This document shows, piece after piece, positions 33,841 to 43,824 of a DNA stretch of 64,000 nt. The DNA lies in contig JAKPHF010000070.1 in NCBI GenBank assembly GCA_029550525.1, positions 62,001 to 126,000 on the forward strand. The letters are read 5' to 3'. The translations under genes and the position numbers were made by a program. The DNA comes from Planctomycetota bacterium (GTDB lineage: Bacteria; Planctomycetota; Phycisphaerae; UBA1845; PWPN01). The first letter of the stretch is position 1, and every line of letters starts with the position of its first letter. Below the pieces are notes generated by a model. That model worked only from the letters and a program-made list of their open reading frames with translations. It was not told the DNA's origin and made no database searches.

Positions 33841-33881
33841 GCAGGCATCCTGCCTGCGCGTGCACGCTGGAAGCGTGCACG
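33841..33881. repeat. two adjacent perfect hairpins
   Basis: GCAGGCA/TGCCTGC (33841-33857, loop TCC) is followed by CGTGCACGCT/AGCGTGCACG (33859-33881, loop GGA) and then TGTTT. Either may serve as a terminator for argJ; both look like members of the dispersed hairpin class seen elsewhere in the window. Confidence 0.6.
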
Positions 33882-33951
33882 TGTTTAGCGGTTGTCTTTT
33901 CGCCGGGTTGGTCGCCGGTAACGTCGTACTTGGTCCGGCGTGTGTCTTGCA

Positions 33952-34222
33952 TTCGCCCCGCAGGGGCGAAAGTCAGTAGGCGGGGGCGTAAGCCCCCGTT
34001 TGAGGTCCCTCCGAAAACTGTAAGCCCCGAAGGGGCGACAGTTGCGACCGGGATCGACCCGCCAGCCGAAGCATGGGATCAACTGGGCAATCGCGTGCGC
34101 CGGCACCGCGTTCTGTCGCCCCTTCGGGGCTCTTTCCGGAAGGTAGTACGAAATCACTGGGGGGCGGTGTGAACCGGGGGCTTGCGCCCCCGGCTATTCA
34201 CCTGCGCCCCTTTGGGGCGAAA
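33952..34222. repeat. mirrored cluster of GC-rich hairpins
   Basis: Six short palindromes are arranged as two inverted copies of the same order. The left copy has TTCGCCCC/GGGGCGAA (33952-33970), CGGGGGC/GCCCCCG (33981-33998) and GCCCC-GAA-GGGGC (34024-34036). The right copy, read on the minus strand, has CGCCCC/GGGGCG (34205-34219), CCGGGGGC/GCCCCCGG (34174-34193) and GCCCC-GAA-GGGGC (34118-34130). The linker words (AGTCAGTAG versus AGGTGAATAG) are also related, and GGGGCGACAG follows the third hairpin in both. The gap 33785-34350 holds no gene that I can support. Confidence 0.75.
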
Positions 34223-34350
34223 CGTCGCCGATCTCTTGCACGCCAGACAGCGTGCGGAAGCGTACACCACCAAAACGCGTACATCACAGGACCGAGGGTG
34301 TTTCCGCGCGAGGCCGTCGTGCCAGTTTATTGACGCCGCCATTGCGGGGC

Positions 34351-37300
34351 CTACGGCCTCACCGTCTGCAGCGTCACTGGTCCCAGCAGGCCTGCCGGCA
34401 GGAGCGGCGACTTGGGTCCCAGGTGCGGATGCACCGTCCACGTCAGCCGCTGGTCGGGCGGCAGTTTGCTGTCGCCGATAATCCGATTCGCCCACACGTT
34501 GATCACGTCGATCTCCAGCACGTTGCCCTTGGGCTTGACCGCCTGCGCGATGTCCACGCGCCACGGCGCGGTCCACACGAGTCCCAGATCCTTTCCGTTC
34601 AGCCGCACGCGAGCGATGTTCTTGACCACACCCAGGTCCAGGTACAACGGTCGCGATGAGATCGCATCGGCCAGATTGAATGTCTTGCGATACGTGGCCA
34701 GGCCGCTGTAGTACTTGATCCCGTCTTCGCTGCGTGTGGTCCAGTCCACCAGCTTCTCGAACACCGTCGACGCGGGCCCACCCCAGCGTGGATCGAACGA
34801 CACTTCCCATTCGCCCGTCAGCTCATCGACCGCGACCAAGCCGGGGAAATTCTTCGCGTTGCGATCGGGCGAGCCTGCCGGCTTGCGGAAGACGACGAAC
34901 AGCGACTGACGCGGCGCGAACTCGAGCGGCACGACGGTGCGGCCGTTCTCTTCGCGAAACTCCGGCAGATCCCGCATCTGTCCGGTCACCGCGTCCCAGA
35001 GTTCCGGCTGCCGGCCGGTCACGCGGAAAGACGGGCTGATGCGCGTCACCGCGTCCTCCTGGCAAGCGAGGAAATAAATGTCTGCATCCGGTCCCGCGCG
35101 GTGAATCCACGGGAACTGCTTGAGCGTGACTCCTTCGATGTCCGGCGGCACGCCCAACTCATCCAAAACGGCTTTCAAACCCATCCCGCGGAATACTCGG
35201 CCCTTGCCGAATTGGGTGGACTTGACGCTCTGGCCGTCACAGCCGGCCCACATCGCAGCCGCCAGCTCCCGCACCTGTCGGTCACATGCCGGGTAGTCTT
35301 GCAGGCTCGGCGAACGCGTGGGAGGCTCGCCGAGTACGGCACCGCCGTCCTTGACCAGCTCGGATAGTTTCCGCAGCACGCCGGGTCGCATGGTCGTCAA
35401 CTCGGGCAGGACCAGGAGGCGATAGCTCATGCCGTCAGGCAGAACGAATCGCCCGTCGCGAACCTGCATGCGCTGCTCGATGGCCTCGGCGTTGATGTAA
35501 TCGAACGAGTAGCCCTCGGGCAGTTCGGGCCGGCGCGTGCCGGTCATCTTGGGCGTATCCTCGCCGATGAAGTACGCCACATCAGCTACGTATTTGCCTT
35601 GCTGCAGGAGGAAGTGCGTCCGCTGGAGGTATTCAATCCAGGGCTTCGCGTGCGGGAACCACGTGTTGTGGCGATTGAACTCCGTGCCGAACGGCGCGTT
35701 AATGCCGGGGATGCGATCCTCGAACGGTTGGTGAATGTACAAATGCAGCACGAAATGGTTGATGCCTTCGGTACACGCCCAATCACCGCGGCGCTTCTGA
35801 TGCCACGGATCCATAGTCCAGTGCGGCCCGCCCGAGGTGAACGCCTCCGCAGAGATGATCGGTTTGCCGTAGACATGCCCGGTTGACGACGCGGCCCGCA
35901 GTTCGATCAGGCCCAGTTGGCCCTGGTCCCAGAATTCGCCGCCGATGTCGTGCGACTGCCCACCGTACTGGAGGAATTCGCCCGGGAAGCCCCAATGCCC
36001 GTAGTTCTCCAGCCACAATCGCAGGCCGTGCTTGTCGCATTGCTCACGAAGTCCGCCGACATATTCGGTGCCGATGCGATCGGCCACCAGCCGCCGCAGA
36101 TCCCACAAGAAACGATCCGACAGATCCGTGCCGCCGACCACGCGGCCCGTCAGCACGGGCAGGAATCGCATGGGATCGTAGCCGTATCGCGCGCGGAAGA
36201 CCTCGGCCAGACCGTCCGTCCAGTTCTGCGAACCCATCTCATAGCTGTCGGCCACGACGCGCCGAAACGCCCGGCGTTCGGCCTCGGGCATGCGTGAAAG
36301 CAGATGCCCGATGAATGCGTCGAAGTGATGCGCGACCGCCTGGCGGTTCATCTTGTCCACTTCCAGGCCGGTCGCTTCCGGCGAAGCGGGAGCGTTTTTC
36401 ACGCCCGTCGGCGTCATGCCCACACGGAGCACGACCCATTCGCCGGCCGGAACGTCCCAGCGCAGCGTACCGTCTGTCTCCAGATGCGTCGTGATGTCGA
36501 TCACGGCTTCCGGCTTGACCACCAGCTCCGGGACATCGGGCTCGGGCTGGGTCGGCCAGAGATAGGTCTCCCAGGCCGGGAACGGCGTCTGGCACATCTT
36601 GGCGAGCTGCTTTTCGATATAGCTTTCGATGCGTGCCGCGCCGGTCAGTTCGATTTCGGCCAGACCGCCCTGCCGGCTCAGACCGGTGAACACGAGGCGG
36701 AAGTGCCGTGACGTCTCGGGCGAAAACGCCACCGACACCGGCCCGTACGGCAGGAACCCGACGTGGAGCTCGGGATTCGTGCGATCGAGCCTCAGCTTTC
36801 GCACAGTCTTGAACGCACCGTCTTCCTGCGCCGCCTGCAGTTCACAATCGACGGCGAACGGCATGGGGGCCGGATGCAGAACAAGGCTCCGGGCGGTAAA
36901 GGACTCGGCAAACGTGATGTCCACGACGAACGGTTCGGCGGACGCCGCCTTTGCTGGGAACGTGCAGATCGTGTCCAATCGGCCGTCGGCCAAGTGCGCG
37001 ACCTGGTCGGCCCGCGGCCGGCAGGTCACTTGCCCGGCGCGTGTGGCGATGGTTTCCGCGTCGTGTGCTGGCGCGGGGAAGGCCAGGACGGCCACGTCCT
37101 GGAAGATTTCCCGCGGCGCGGCCAGCCGACCCTCGAACCGAGCCGGCCCCTTCACACGTGTTTCCGACGTCGCCAGGTAACGCATGGACTGTTCCGGCTT
37201 GATCCACGGTCCGCCCGATTGGCTCCAGCCGGGGCAATTGAACAGACCGATCTTCACGCCGACGCGTCCGCCTTCGTGGATGGCATGCTCAACCATGCCC

Positions 37301-37599
37301 CACCATTCTTCGGACAGCACTTTTACCGGCCCGCGGGAGTGTTCGTTGACGTCCACGTTGCCGATGAGCGCCTCGCCGATACCCACGCGAGCCATCGCCT
37401 CCAGATCGCGAGTAATCCCCTCTTTGGAGATGTTGTCGCTCACCCAGTACCAATACACCCACGGCTTGGTCTGCTCGGGCGGGTTGCGAAAGCCCTCCTC
37501 GAGCGTGGGGACGCCAGCGGCGATCCGCACCAGTTGCAATACCGGCAAGAGCAACACGCACGAAAGGAGACGACGGGCCCGGTCTGTTCGCCATAACAT
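34351..37599 (-). CDS. exported GH106-type (alpha-L-rhamnosidase-like) glycosidase
   Basis: The ATG at 37599 is preceded by GAGGG seven to ten bases upstream and gives 1082 residues. A signal peptide (LLSCVLLLPVLQLVRIAAG) is followed by EEGFRNPPEQTKPWVYWYWVSDNISKEG split over two motifs, the usual opening of GH106-related enzymes, then IGLFNCPGWSQSGGPWI. The barrel part includes DSYEMGSQNWTDGL and WLENYGHWGFPGEF, likely active-site loops. The C-terminal jelly roll (LYLDLGVVKNIARVRLNGKD, LGLVWTAPWRVDI) is the galactose-binding-like domain found in this family. It should remove rhamnose or a similar deoxysugar from plant or algal glycans outside the cytoplasm. Confidence 0.85.
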   Translation of the reverse strand: MLWRTDRARRLLSCVLLLPVLQLVRIAAGVPTLEEGFRNPPEQTKPWVYWYWVSDNISKEGITRDLEAMARVGIGEALIGNVDVNEHSRGPVKVLSEEWWGMVEHAIHEGGRVGVKIGLFNCPGWSQSGGPWIKPEQSMRYLATSETRVKGPARFEGRLAAPREIFQDVAVLAFPAPAHDAETIATRAGQVTCRPRADQVAHLADGRLDTICTFPAKAASAEPFVVDITFAESFTARSLVLHPAPMPFAVDCELQAAQEDGAFKTVRKLRLDRTNPELHVGFLPYGPVSVAFSPETSRHFRLVFTGLSRQGGLAEIELTGAARIESYIEKQLAKMCQTPFPAWETYLWPTQPEPDVPELVVKPEAVIDITTHLETDGTLRWDVPAGEWVVLRVGMTPTGVKNAPASPEATGLEVDKMNRQAVAHHFDAFIGHLLSRMPEAERRAFRRVVADSYEMGSQNWTDGLAEVFRARYGYDPMRFLPVLTGRVVGGTDLSDRFLWDLRRLVADRIGTEYVGGLREQCDKHGLRLWLENYGHWGFPGEFLQYGGQSHDIGGEFWDQGQLGLIELRAASSTGHVYGKPIISAEAFTSGGPHWTMDPWHQKRRGDWACTEGINHFVLHLYIHQPFEDRIPGINAPFGTEFNRHNTWFPHAKPWIEYLQRTHFLLQQGKYVADVAYFIGEDTPKMTGTRRPELPEGYSFDYINAEAIEQRMQVRDGRFVLPDGMSYRLLVLPELTTMRPGVLRKLSELVKDGGAVLGEPPTRSPSLQDYPACDRQVRELAAAMWAGCDGQSVKSTQFGKGRVFRGMGLKAVLDELGVPPDIEGVTLKQFPWIHRAGPDADIYFLACQEDAVTRISPSFRVTGRQPELWDAVTGQMRDLPEFREENGRTVVPLEFAPRQSLFVVFRKPAGSPDRNAKNFPGLVAVDELTGEWEVSFDPRWGGPASTVFEKLVDWTTRSEDGIKYYSGLATYRKTFNLADAISSRPLYLDLGVVKNIARVRLNGKDLGLVWTAPWRVDIAQAVKPKGNVLEIDVINVWANRIIGDSKLPPDQRLTWTVHPHLGPKSPLLPAGLLGPVTLQTVRP

Positions 37600-37934
37600 G
37601 TCTTGTCCCTCATCGATCTGAAAGAGCCGACAGCGCACGCCCAAGCCACACAGCGTAACCGGTTCCGGCCCACGCGTCATCCGGCGAGAGGGCTTTGCGT
37701 CTGCACATGAGCTCGCGAGCCGTCGGTTCGCGGCATCCGCGGCCAACTTTCACGAGGTCCGTCCGCATCGGGCAGAATCCCGGAAATCGGAGACGCCCCG
37801 CCGAACCCGTGCGAGCTTCGCAAGCGCTCACCGACAGAATCGCCCGTACGGACCGTTACGTTCTACGACATCTCGAGTACCGTTCCTCCCTAAAATGGTT
37901 GGATAGAAAGCCTTTGACGATCGCTGGAGACTGT
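37600..37934. other. divergent intergenic region
   Basis: This 335-base gap separates the GH106-type gene (minus) from the histidine kinase gene (plus) and must contain both promoters. I see a CTAAAAT stretch near 37890 but no convincing -35/-10 pair, and no repeat or RNA motif. Confidence 0.4.
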
Positions 37935-40900
37935 ATGGTCACACCCCATCCGACGGGGAGCGGGGAAGACGACTCGAGTGCGGGGGCCCGCATATTACAC
38001 CGCTTCCGAACGGTCGGCGCCGCCTTCGCGCTATTCGTCACCCTTGTCGGAGGCGTTCATCTCGCAGCATGGCTGACCGGCGTGATGGCCAACCGAGAGG
38101 TCAGCCCCATCACCATGCAGACGAATTCGGCCCTGTCGCTGCTGGCGCTGGGGGTAGCGGTTCTACTGGTGCTTACGCCTGATGTGGGTGCGATGCGGCG
38201 GTGGTTCGCGGCCTCCTGCGCTGCCCTGGCCACACTGGTCGGTGTACTGACCTTGAGCCAGCACATCACGGGATGGAATTTGGGAATCGACGAATTGTTG
38301 GCCCAAAGGCCGCCGGGAGCGGTGGGTGTGTTCTTCCCCAACCGGCCAGGGCCGCCAGCCTCTGTCGGCTTCATACTGGCGGGGAGCGCCCTACTGCTGC
38401 TCAGCCTCCGTTCGACGTGCGGCTCGAAGATCACGCACGGGCTGGCGCTCGGCGTCAGCCTGGTGGGCCTCGTGGGTACCGTCGGCTATTTGTACGAGAC
38501 CGAAGCGTTCTACGGCCTCACCCGGGTCACCGCCGTAGCCTGGCCTACGGCTGTGTGTCTACTGCTCCTGGGCATGGCCTTGCTGTGCATCCGGCCCGAG
38601 ACCGGCATCATGGCGCAGATTTCAGCCAACGACGCCGGAGGCGCGATCATCCGCCGGCTGGTGTTGCCGGTCATTTTTCTCCCGACGGTCGTCGGCTGGT
38701 TGCGTTTGATCGGCGGACGGATGGGCTTATTCACGGCGACCGTGGGCACGGCCCTGGTGATACTCGTGTCCATCGTCGTTTTCTCCTGCCTGGTGTATCA
38801 GGCCGGGCGCAGACTCAGCCAGACCGCAATGGCCGAGCGACAGGCCCGACGATCAGCTGACGAACAGGCACGCCGGCTCCATCGCACGCTGGAGAGCATG
38901 GCCGAAGGCTATATCGTGTTGGACCGGAACTGGCGAGTGCTCGACTTGAACCGCACTGCTGAATGCATGCTCAGCAGGCAACGGGACACGCTCCTGGGCC
39001 GGAACATCTGGGACGAGTTCCCCGGAGCGCGGGAACTGCGGTTCGGGCGCGAGACCGAACAATTGTTGATGCGCGGGGGCGAGGTTCACTTCGAAGAGTA
39101 CTACCCTCCGTTGGACATCTGGCTGGCCGTCGACGGGTACGCCGCCGATGCCGAAATGGTCTACTTCCTCCGGGACACAACGCAACGCAAACGTGCCGAG
39201 GAGGCGTTGCGAGAATCGGAAGAGAAGTATCGCACGGTCGCCGACCACACGTACGCCTGGGAGTTCTGGATCGGCCCGGACGGGCGGTTCCTCTACAACT
39301 CGCCTTCGTGCAAGACGGTCACGGGTTACGAAGCGGATGCTTTCCTGGCCGACGCCACGCTGTTCGATCGTCTCATTCACCCCGACGATCGTGGGCTCTA
39401 CGCCGCGCATCGCGGACCGGGCGTCCAGGCGTGTACCACCAATGAGGTCGAGTTCCGTATCGTCTGTGCCGACGGCAACATTCGCTGGCTGGCCCATTCC
39501 TGTGTGCCCGTCCATGGCCGTCACGGGGAGTTCCTGGGAGTTCGAGGCAGCAACCGCGACGTCACCGCAAGCAAGGCCGCACGGGCGGCCATCCAGGAGG
39601 CCGAAGAACGCTGGGCGGCATTCATGCGTTATTCACCCGGTGCAGCTTGGATCAAAGATGCGCAGGGCCGGTACGTCTACTCCAACCCCGAGGCCGAACG
39701 CATCTACGGCGTGCCCTTGGAACAACTGCGCGGCTTGACGGACGAAGACCTGTTCCCACCGGAGACGGCTCGGCAGCTTCGCGAAAACGACTGCCGCGTA
39801 CTGGCCGAAGGCCGCGCCCTGCAGACTGTTGAAGAAATCCGGTCGAAGAATGGTGCGGTCAAACATCTGCTGGTGAGCAAATTCGTGTTACATGGCCCAT
39901 CGGGTGGCCCGCCGGGTACGGCCGGCGTGGCATTCGACATCACCGATCGCGTCCAGGTCGAAGACGCCTTGCGCAAGAGCGAAACCTTCTGGCGTCAAAT
40001 GCTGGAGTCGATCCCCGGCATGGTGTTCACCACACGACCCGACGGCTACTGCGACTACCAGAGTCACCAGTGGGTCGAGTTTACCGGCGTGCCCATGAGC
40101 GAGCATCTCGGCGAGGGATGGAACACGCTGCTGCATCCGGATGATCGGCCTCGCGCGCTGGCGGCCTGGCGCGCCGCCGTCGCCGGCGCAGCGCCGTATG
40201 ACCTGGAGTACCGCGTCCGCCGACGTGACGGGCAATACGAATGGTTCAAGGTCATCGGGCGGCCGATCCGTGATGAAGATGGCAACATCATTCGCTGGTT
40301 CGGGACCGCCCTGAACATCGAAGCGCTCAAACGGACGGAGCAGGCGCTGAATGCGGCCCGCAACAGCGCCGAACGGGCCAAGGCCGCCGCCGAGGAAGCC
40401 AGCGCGGCCAAGGATCGCTTCCTCGCGATGCTCTCGCACGAGCTGCGGACGCCACTCACGCCCGTGCTCGCCGCGGTGTCGATGCTTCAGCGAAATCCGC
40501 TCCTGGAGGATCAAACGCGCGACGGCCTGGAGATGATTCGCCGGAACGTGGAACTGGAAGCGCGGTTGATCGACGACTTGCTGGATCTGACTCGTATCGC
40601 CCGCGGAAAGATCGAGCTGAACCGACAGCCGGTTGATTTGTCCACCGTGATTCACCGCGCGGTGGAGGTCTGCCGTCCGGACATCGAAGCCCGGCAGCTG
40701 CACTTCGATGTGGAAATCGGCCCCGATGCCCCCTACCTCGTCGAAGCGGACGTGGCTCGGCTACAGCAGGTGTTTTGGAATCTGCTGAAGAACTCGATCA
40801 AGTTCACGCCACACGGTGGCTGCGTCGGGATCTGCTGCCGGCTGGACGGCCATGACGCGGCAATCGTGGAGGTCCGTGACAGCGGCATCGGCATCGAACC

Positions 40901-41519
40901 GGACGCGCTGGCGCGAATATTCGACGCGTTCGCCCAGGAGCATCCGGCCGCCAATCGGCAGTTCGGCGGGCTGGGCTTGGGTCTGGCTATCAGCCGGTCA
41001 CTGGTGGAACTGCACGGCGGCACAATCCACGCATCCAGCCCCGGCAAGGGTCAGGGCGCCATCTTCGCTGTGCGATTGCCGCTACTGGCCGCGCAGGCGG
41101 ACGGCGTTCCCGTGACGGCAGCGGCCGCCCCGCCGCTTCGGCTCCAACGGCCGCTCCGCCTGCTCGTGGTGGAAGACCATGGGGACACGGCCCAGATGAT
41201 GCGGCTCATGCTGGAGTCGGAGGGTCACGAGGTGGAAACAGCCGGCGATGTAGCCACTGCGATAGAAGCTGTCGGCCGAAGCACGTTCGATATGCTGATC
41301 AGCGATCTTGGCCTGCCCGACGGCAGCGGCATCGACCTCATGCGCGAGTTGCGCAACCGGGGCAGCCGTCTGCCCGGGATCGCCGTCAGCGGATTCGGCC
41401 AGGGCAGCGACATTCAGCAGGCTCGCGACGTGGGCTTTGCCGCCCACATCACCAAGCCGGTGGACATGGATCGACTGCTCTCGATAATCACGGGCATCCT
41501 GGCCAACCGCGCCGCATAG
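37935..41519 (+). CDS. membrane-bound hybrid histidine kinase with four PAS domains and a receiver
   Basis: The ATG at 37935 (MVTPHPTGSGEDD) gives 1194 residues. About 7-8 hydrophobic helices occupy residues 25-290. Four PAS-type domains follow at about 314-415, 425-550, 553-675 and 678-805, the last two with PAC-like ends. The DHp domain has H835 in MLSHELRTPLTPV. The ATPase shows NLLKNSIKFTP, VRDSGIGIEPD and FGGLGLGLAISRSLV. The C-terminal receiver (LLVVEDHGDTAQMM) carries the phospho-acceptor D1124 in LISDLGLPDGSGID. It should sense a membrane or intracellular signal and relay phosphate internally. No response regulator gene adjoins it, so the output is unknown. Confidence 0.93.
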   Translation: MVTPHPTGSGEDDSSAGARILHRFRTVGAAFALFVTLVGGVHLAAWLTGVMANREVSPITMQTNSALSLLALGVAVLLVLTPDVGAMRRWFAASCAALATLVGVLTLSQHITGWNLGIDELLAQRPPGAVGVFFPNRPGPPASVGFILAGSALLLLSLRSTCGSKITHGLALGVSLVGLVGTVGYLYETEAFYGLTRVTAVAWPTAVCLLLLGMALLCIRPETGIMAQISANDAGGAIIRRLVLPVIFLPTVVGWLRLIGGRMGLFTATVGTALVILVSIVVFSCLVYQAGRRLSQTAMAERQARRSADEQARRLHRTLESMAEGYIVLDRNWRVLDLNRTAECMLSRQRDTLLGRNIWDEFPGARELRFGRETEQLLMRGGEVHFEEYYPPLDIWLAVDGYAADAEMVYFLRDTTQRKRAEEALRESEEKYRTVADHTYAWEFWIGPDGRFLYNSPSCKTVTGYEADAFLADATLFDRLIHPDDRGLYAAHRGPGVQACTTNEVEFRIVCADGNIRWLAHSCVPVHGRHGEFLGVRGSNRDVTASKAARAAIQEAEERWAAFMRYSPGAAWIKDAQGRYVYSNPEAERIYGVPLEQLRGLTDEDLFPPETARQLRENDCRVLAEGRALQTVEEIRSKNGAVKHLLVSKFVLHGPSGGPPGTAGVAFDITDRVQVEDALRKSETFWRQMLESIPGMVFTTRPDGYCDYQSHQWVEFTGVPMSEHLGEGWNTLLHPDDRPRALAAWRAAVAGAAPYDLEYRVRRRDGQYEWFKVIGRPIRDEDGNIIRWFGTALNIEALKRTEQALNAARNSAERAKAAAEEASAAKDRFLAMLSHELRTPLTPVLAAVSMLQRNPLLEDQTRDGLEMIRRNVELEARLIDDLLDLTRIARGKIELNRQPVDLSTVIHRAVEVCRPDIEARQLHFDVEIGPDAPYLVEADVARLQQVFWNLLKNSIKFTPHGGCVGICCRLDGHDAAIVEVRDSGIGIEPDALARIFDAFAQEHPAANRQFGGLGLGLAISRSLVELHGGTIHASSPGKGQGAIFAVRLPLLAAQADGVPVTAAAAPPLRLQRPLRLLVVEDHGDTAQMMRLMLESEGHEVETAGDVATAIEAVGRSTFDMLISDLGLPDGSGIDLMRELRNRGSRLPGIAVSGFGQGSDIQQARDVGFAAHITKPVDMDRLLSIITGILANRAA

Positions 41520-41606
41520 TGGATTGCCGCTGTCCCCGACAGGCAAGGAAGTCGGCACACGGCCTTGGATACGATGCGCGTAGGTCTGACAACATCAGAT
41601 CGCGGC

Positions 41607-43604
41607 TCAGGTGGTGAACTGGAGTGATTGGGCGGCGCGAACGGTTTCAGCCAGGGCGGCGGCGTAGGTGGTGACCACCTTGGTCTTGCCGCAGGACTCG
41701 AGGCGCTCGCGAGCCCAGGCGACGTTGCCGGTGGCATTCCACAGGCCAACGAGAATGGGGATGTCGGGCCATTTGGACGACACGCGTTTGCAAAGGTATC
41801 GAGCGGCTACCAAGGCCCCCGGCGGCAGGGCAGAGATGAAAACGATCTGGGCGGATTGTTCCTGGACCTCGGCGACCAGCTCGCTGCTCAGCCGCTCCAC
41901 TGAGGCCGTGTCCACCGGGTAGCCTTCCGCCCGCAAGAGATGTTCCAACATGAGCCCGGCCAGCTCGTCGGCTTCGTCACCGGCGGGCAGGACCACGATC
42001 CGCACGTCGGCGGGTGCGGGTGGCAGCGCCCCCCTGCCTGCCCGTGTTGACCGGTGTTCCGCGGGTCGCGGCTGAGCATCCGTGGGCGTCGGCGGCGATT
42101 CGGCGGACGGCGGCTCCGCGAGGGCGGTTTGCGCCGCCCTGGCTGCGATTTCCTGCGCGGCCGTCTCGTCGATGATTTCGCGGAAGGCCTGGAGGAGAAA
42201 GGATTCCTGGTCGGCGCCGATCTGGCCTCGATGCCGTTCTTCCTCCGCCAACTGCAGGGCAGGCACGATGAGGTTGTCGTACAGGCTCAGCAGCGACTCA
42301 CGGCAGCAATACTCCTCGGCGATCTCGGCCGCTTCGGCCTGGTCCATGGCCAGCAGCCGCTGAATGAAGCGCAGCTTGGGCTCCAATTGCGTCCGGCCCC
42401 CCAGCAGGATATCGAGAAACGCCAACTGCGGAATGTACTTGCCGATCACGGTCAAAAGCACGGCGATGGGCGTGGCCAGAATCAGCCCGACGGGGCCCCA
42501 GATCCAGGCCCAGAAGATGGCCGAGAAGATCACGCCCAGCACCGAGACGCCCGTGCCCAGGCTGTAGAACCACGGTTCGATGACGTTGTTGACGATCAGC
42601 TCGAGCACGATGAAGAAGGCGAGCACGCCCAACGGTCCGCCCCAGCCGGGCATTACGGTGATCGCCAGGAGAATGGACACGGCAGCCGTGAACATCGCGC
42701 CCACGTACGGAATGAACCGCAGGAACAGGGCCATCAACCCGAGAAGCAGCGCGTTGGGGATGTCGAACAACGTCAGGCCTATGGTCACCGGCACCGCGTA
42801 CGACGTGTTGACCATGAGCTGCATGAGAAGGTAGCGGCTGATGCGGCTGGAGATTTCATCGAACGCCCTTGTCGTGACGAATACTTGTCCGCGACCGGTG
42901 AGAGCGATGAGCCGGTCGCGCATGTCTCGTCGCTGAACGAGCATGAAGATCGCCAGGACGATGACGACGCCGGCGGTGCCCAGCCAGCCAATCACCGAGG
43001 AAAGCGATTCGGCGATATAGGCCAGGGGATTCTGTGGTTCCCTGACGATGCGCACGGGCACGGGCCCGTCACCGGGCAGTACGGACGGTGGTTCCGGCTG
43101 CGCGGGGCCTCTTGCATCGGGCGCCGCCGACACGGGCGGTGTAAGCATCGGCCCGACGATCTCCGGATGCCCCAGCCGCTCAGTCGGCGGGCTTTGCGAG
43201 GTGGCCGGCTCCTTGTCGGACAGCGACTCGCTGAAACTGCGCAAAGGGCCCGCGCCACGGTTGAGCAGGTTGCGGGCGGCGTGCTGCAGGGCTTGCGTTT
43301 TCGAGCGGATGTTATCCTCGTACTGCGGCAGTTGATCTGCCAGCTTGATCACCTGGTCGGTGACCAGGAAGCCGAGGGCAACAATGACCACGAACGCCAG
43401 AGCCACGCTCATCAGCGAGCCGGGGATTTTGCCCAAGCCCAGCCGTTCGAGCCGTGTGGCCAGCGGCGCCAGGAGAAAGCTGAGGAACACCGCCAGTGCG
43501 ACCGGAATCAGCAGATCGCGGGCGAAGTACAGGATGGCCACCGTAATCGCCAGCGATGCAATCAGGTAGAAACGACGAGCAATGCTGAGCGGTTCGGATG
43601 CCAT
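41607..43604 (-). CDS. AI-2E family transporter fused to a B12-binding-like domain
   Basis: The 665-residue protein starts with a PerM/AI-2E-family permease: paired helices from ARRFYLIASLAITVAIL, the long amphipathic region with LADQLPQYEDNI, and later helices such as LLLGLMALFLRFIPYVGAMF and GLILATPIAVLLTVIG up to about residue 395. A helical soluble part with FREIIDETAAQEIAAR follows. From about residue 535 a Rossmann-like domain appears (DVRIVVLPAGDEADELAGLM, then IVFISALPPGA and IPILVGLWN) that resembles the cobalamin-binding domain of MerR-type regulators. The cobalamin His of the GxxHxxG-type loop seems to be replaced. Substrate and role are unknown. Confidence 0.87.
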   Translation of the reverse strand: MASEPLSIARRFYLIASLAITVAILYFARDLLIPVALAVFLSFLLAPLATRLERLGLGKIPGSLMSVALAFVVIVALGFLVTDQVIKLADQLPQYEDNIRSKTQALQHAARNLLNRGAGPLRSFSESLSDKEPATSQSPPTERLGHPEIVGPMLTPPVSAAPDARGPAQPEPPSVLPGDGPVPVRIVREPQNPLAYIAESLSSVIGWLGTAGVVIVLAIFMLVQRRDMRDRLIALTGRGQVFVTTRAFDEISSRISRYLLMQLMVNTSYAVPVTIGLTLFDIPNALLLGLMALFLRFIPYVGAMFTAAVSILLAITVMPGWGGPLGVLAFFIVLELIVNNVIEPWFYSLGTGVSVLGVIFSAIFWAWIWGPVGLILATPIAVLLTVIGKYIPQLAFLDILLGGRTQLEPKLRFIQRLLAMDQAEAAEIAEEYCCRESLLSLYDNLIVPALQLAEEERHRGQIGADQESFLLQAFREIIDETAAQEIAARAAQTALAEPPSAESPPTPTDAQPRPAEHRSTRAGRGALPPAPADVRIVVLPAGDEADELAGLMLEHLLRAEGYPVDTASVERLSSELVAEVQEQSAQIVFISALPPGALVAARYLCKRVSSKWPDIPILVGLWNATGNVAWARERLESCGKTKVVTTYAAALAETVRAAQSLQFTT

Positions 43605-43768
43605 GTTTGTCGAAAGCCGGGAGGACGGACGGATTCACCATCAGGCCTCCCGGCTCCCACTGCATGCGGGCGGCCATTCGGCGAGCCATCAATCCCGCAT
43701 ACCGTGTCAGAGAAAGCACGCACTATCTGTCAAGAGACGCAGGGAAGCACGCGTCAAATGCCAAGAGA

Positions 43769-43790
43769 CGGCGGGGGCAAAGCCCCGCCG
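43769..43790 (-). terminator. hairpin after the PRC-barrel gene
   Basis: CGGCGGGG and CCCCGCCG pair around GCAAAG, 35 bases beyond the stop of the minus-strand PRC-barrel gene. The stem is followed on that strand by a T-rich stretch (TCTCTTGG then ATTTG). It belongs to the same GGGGCTTTGCCCC-like class as 49530-49553. Confidence 0.5.
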
Positions 43791-43824
43791 CTCGCACAGT
43801 CGCGATCGGTCTCTTGTCCTACTC

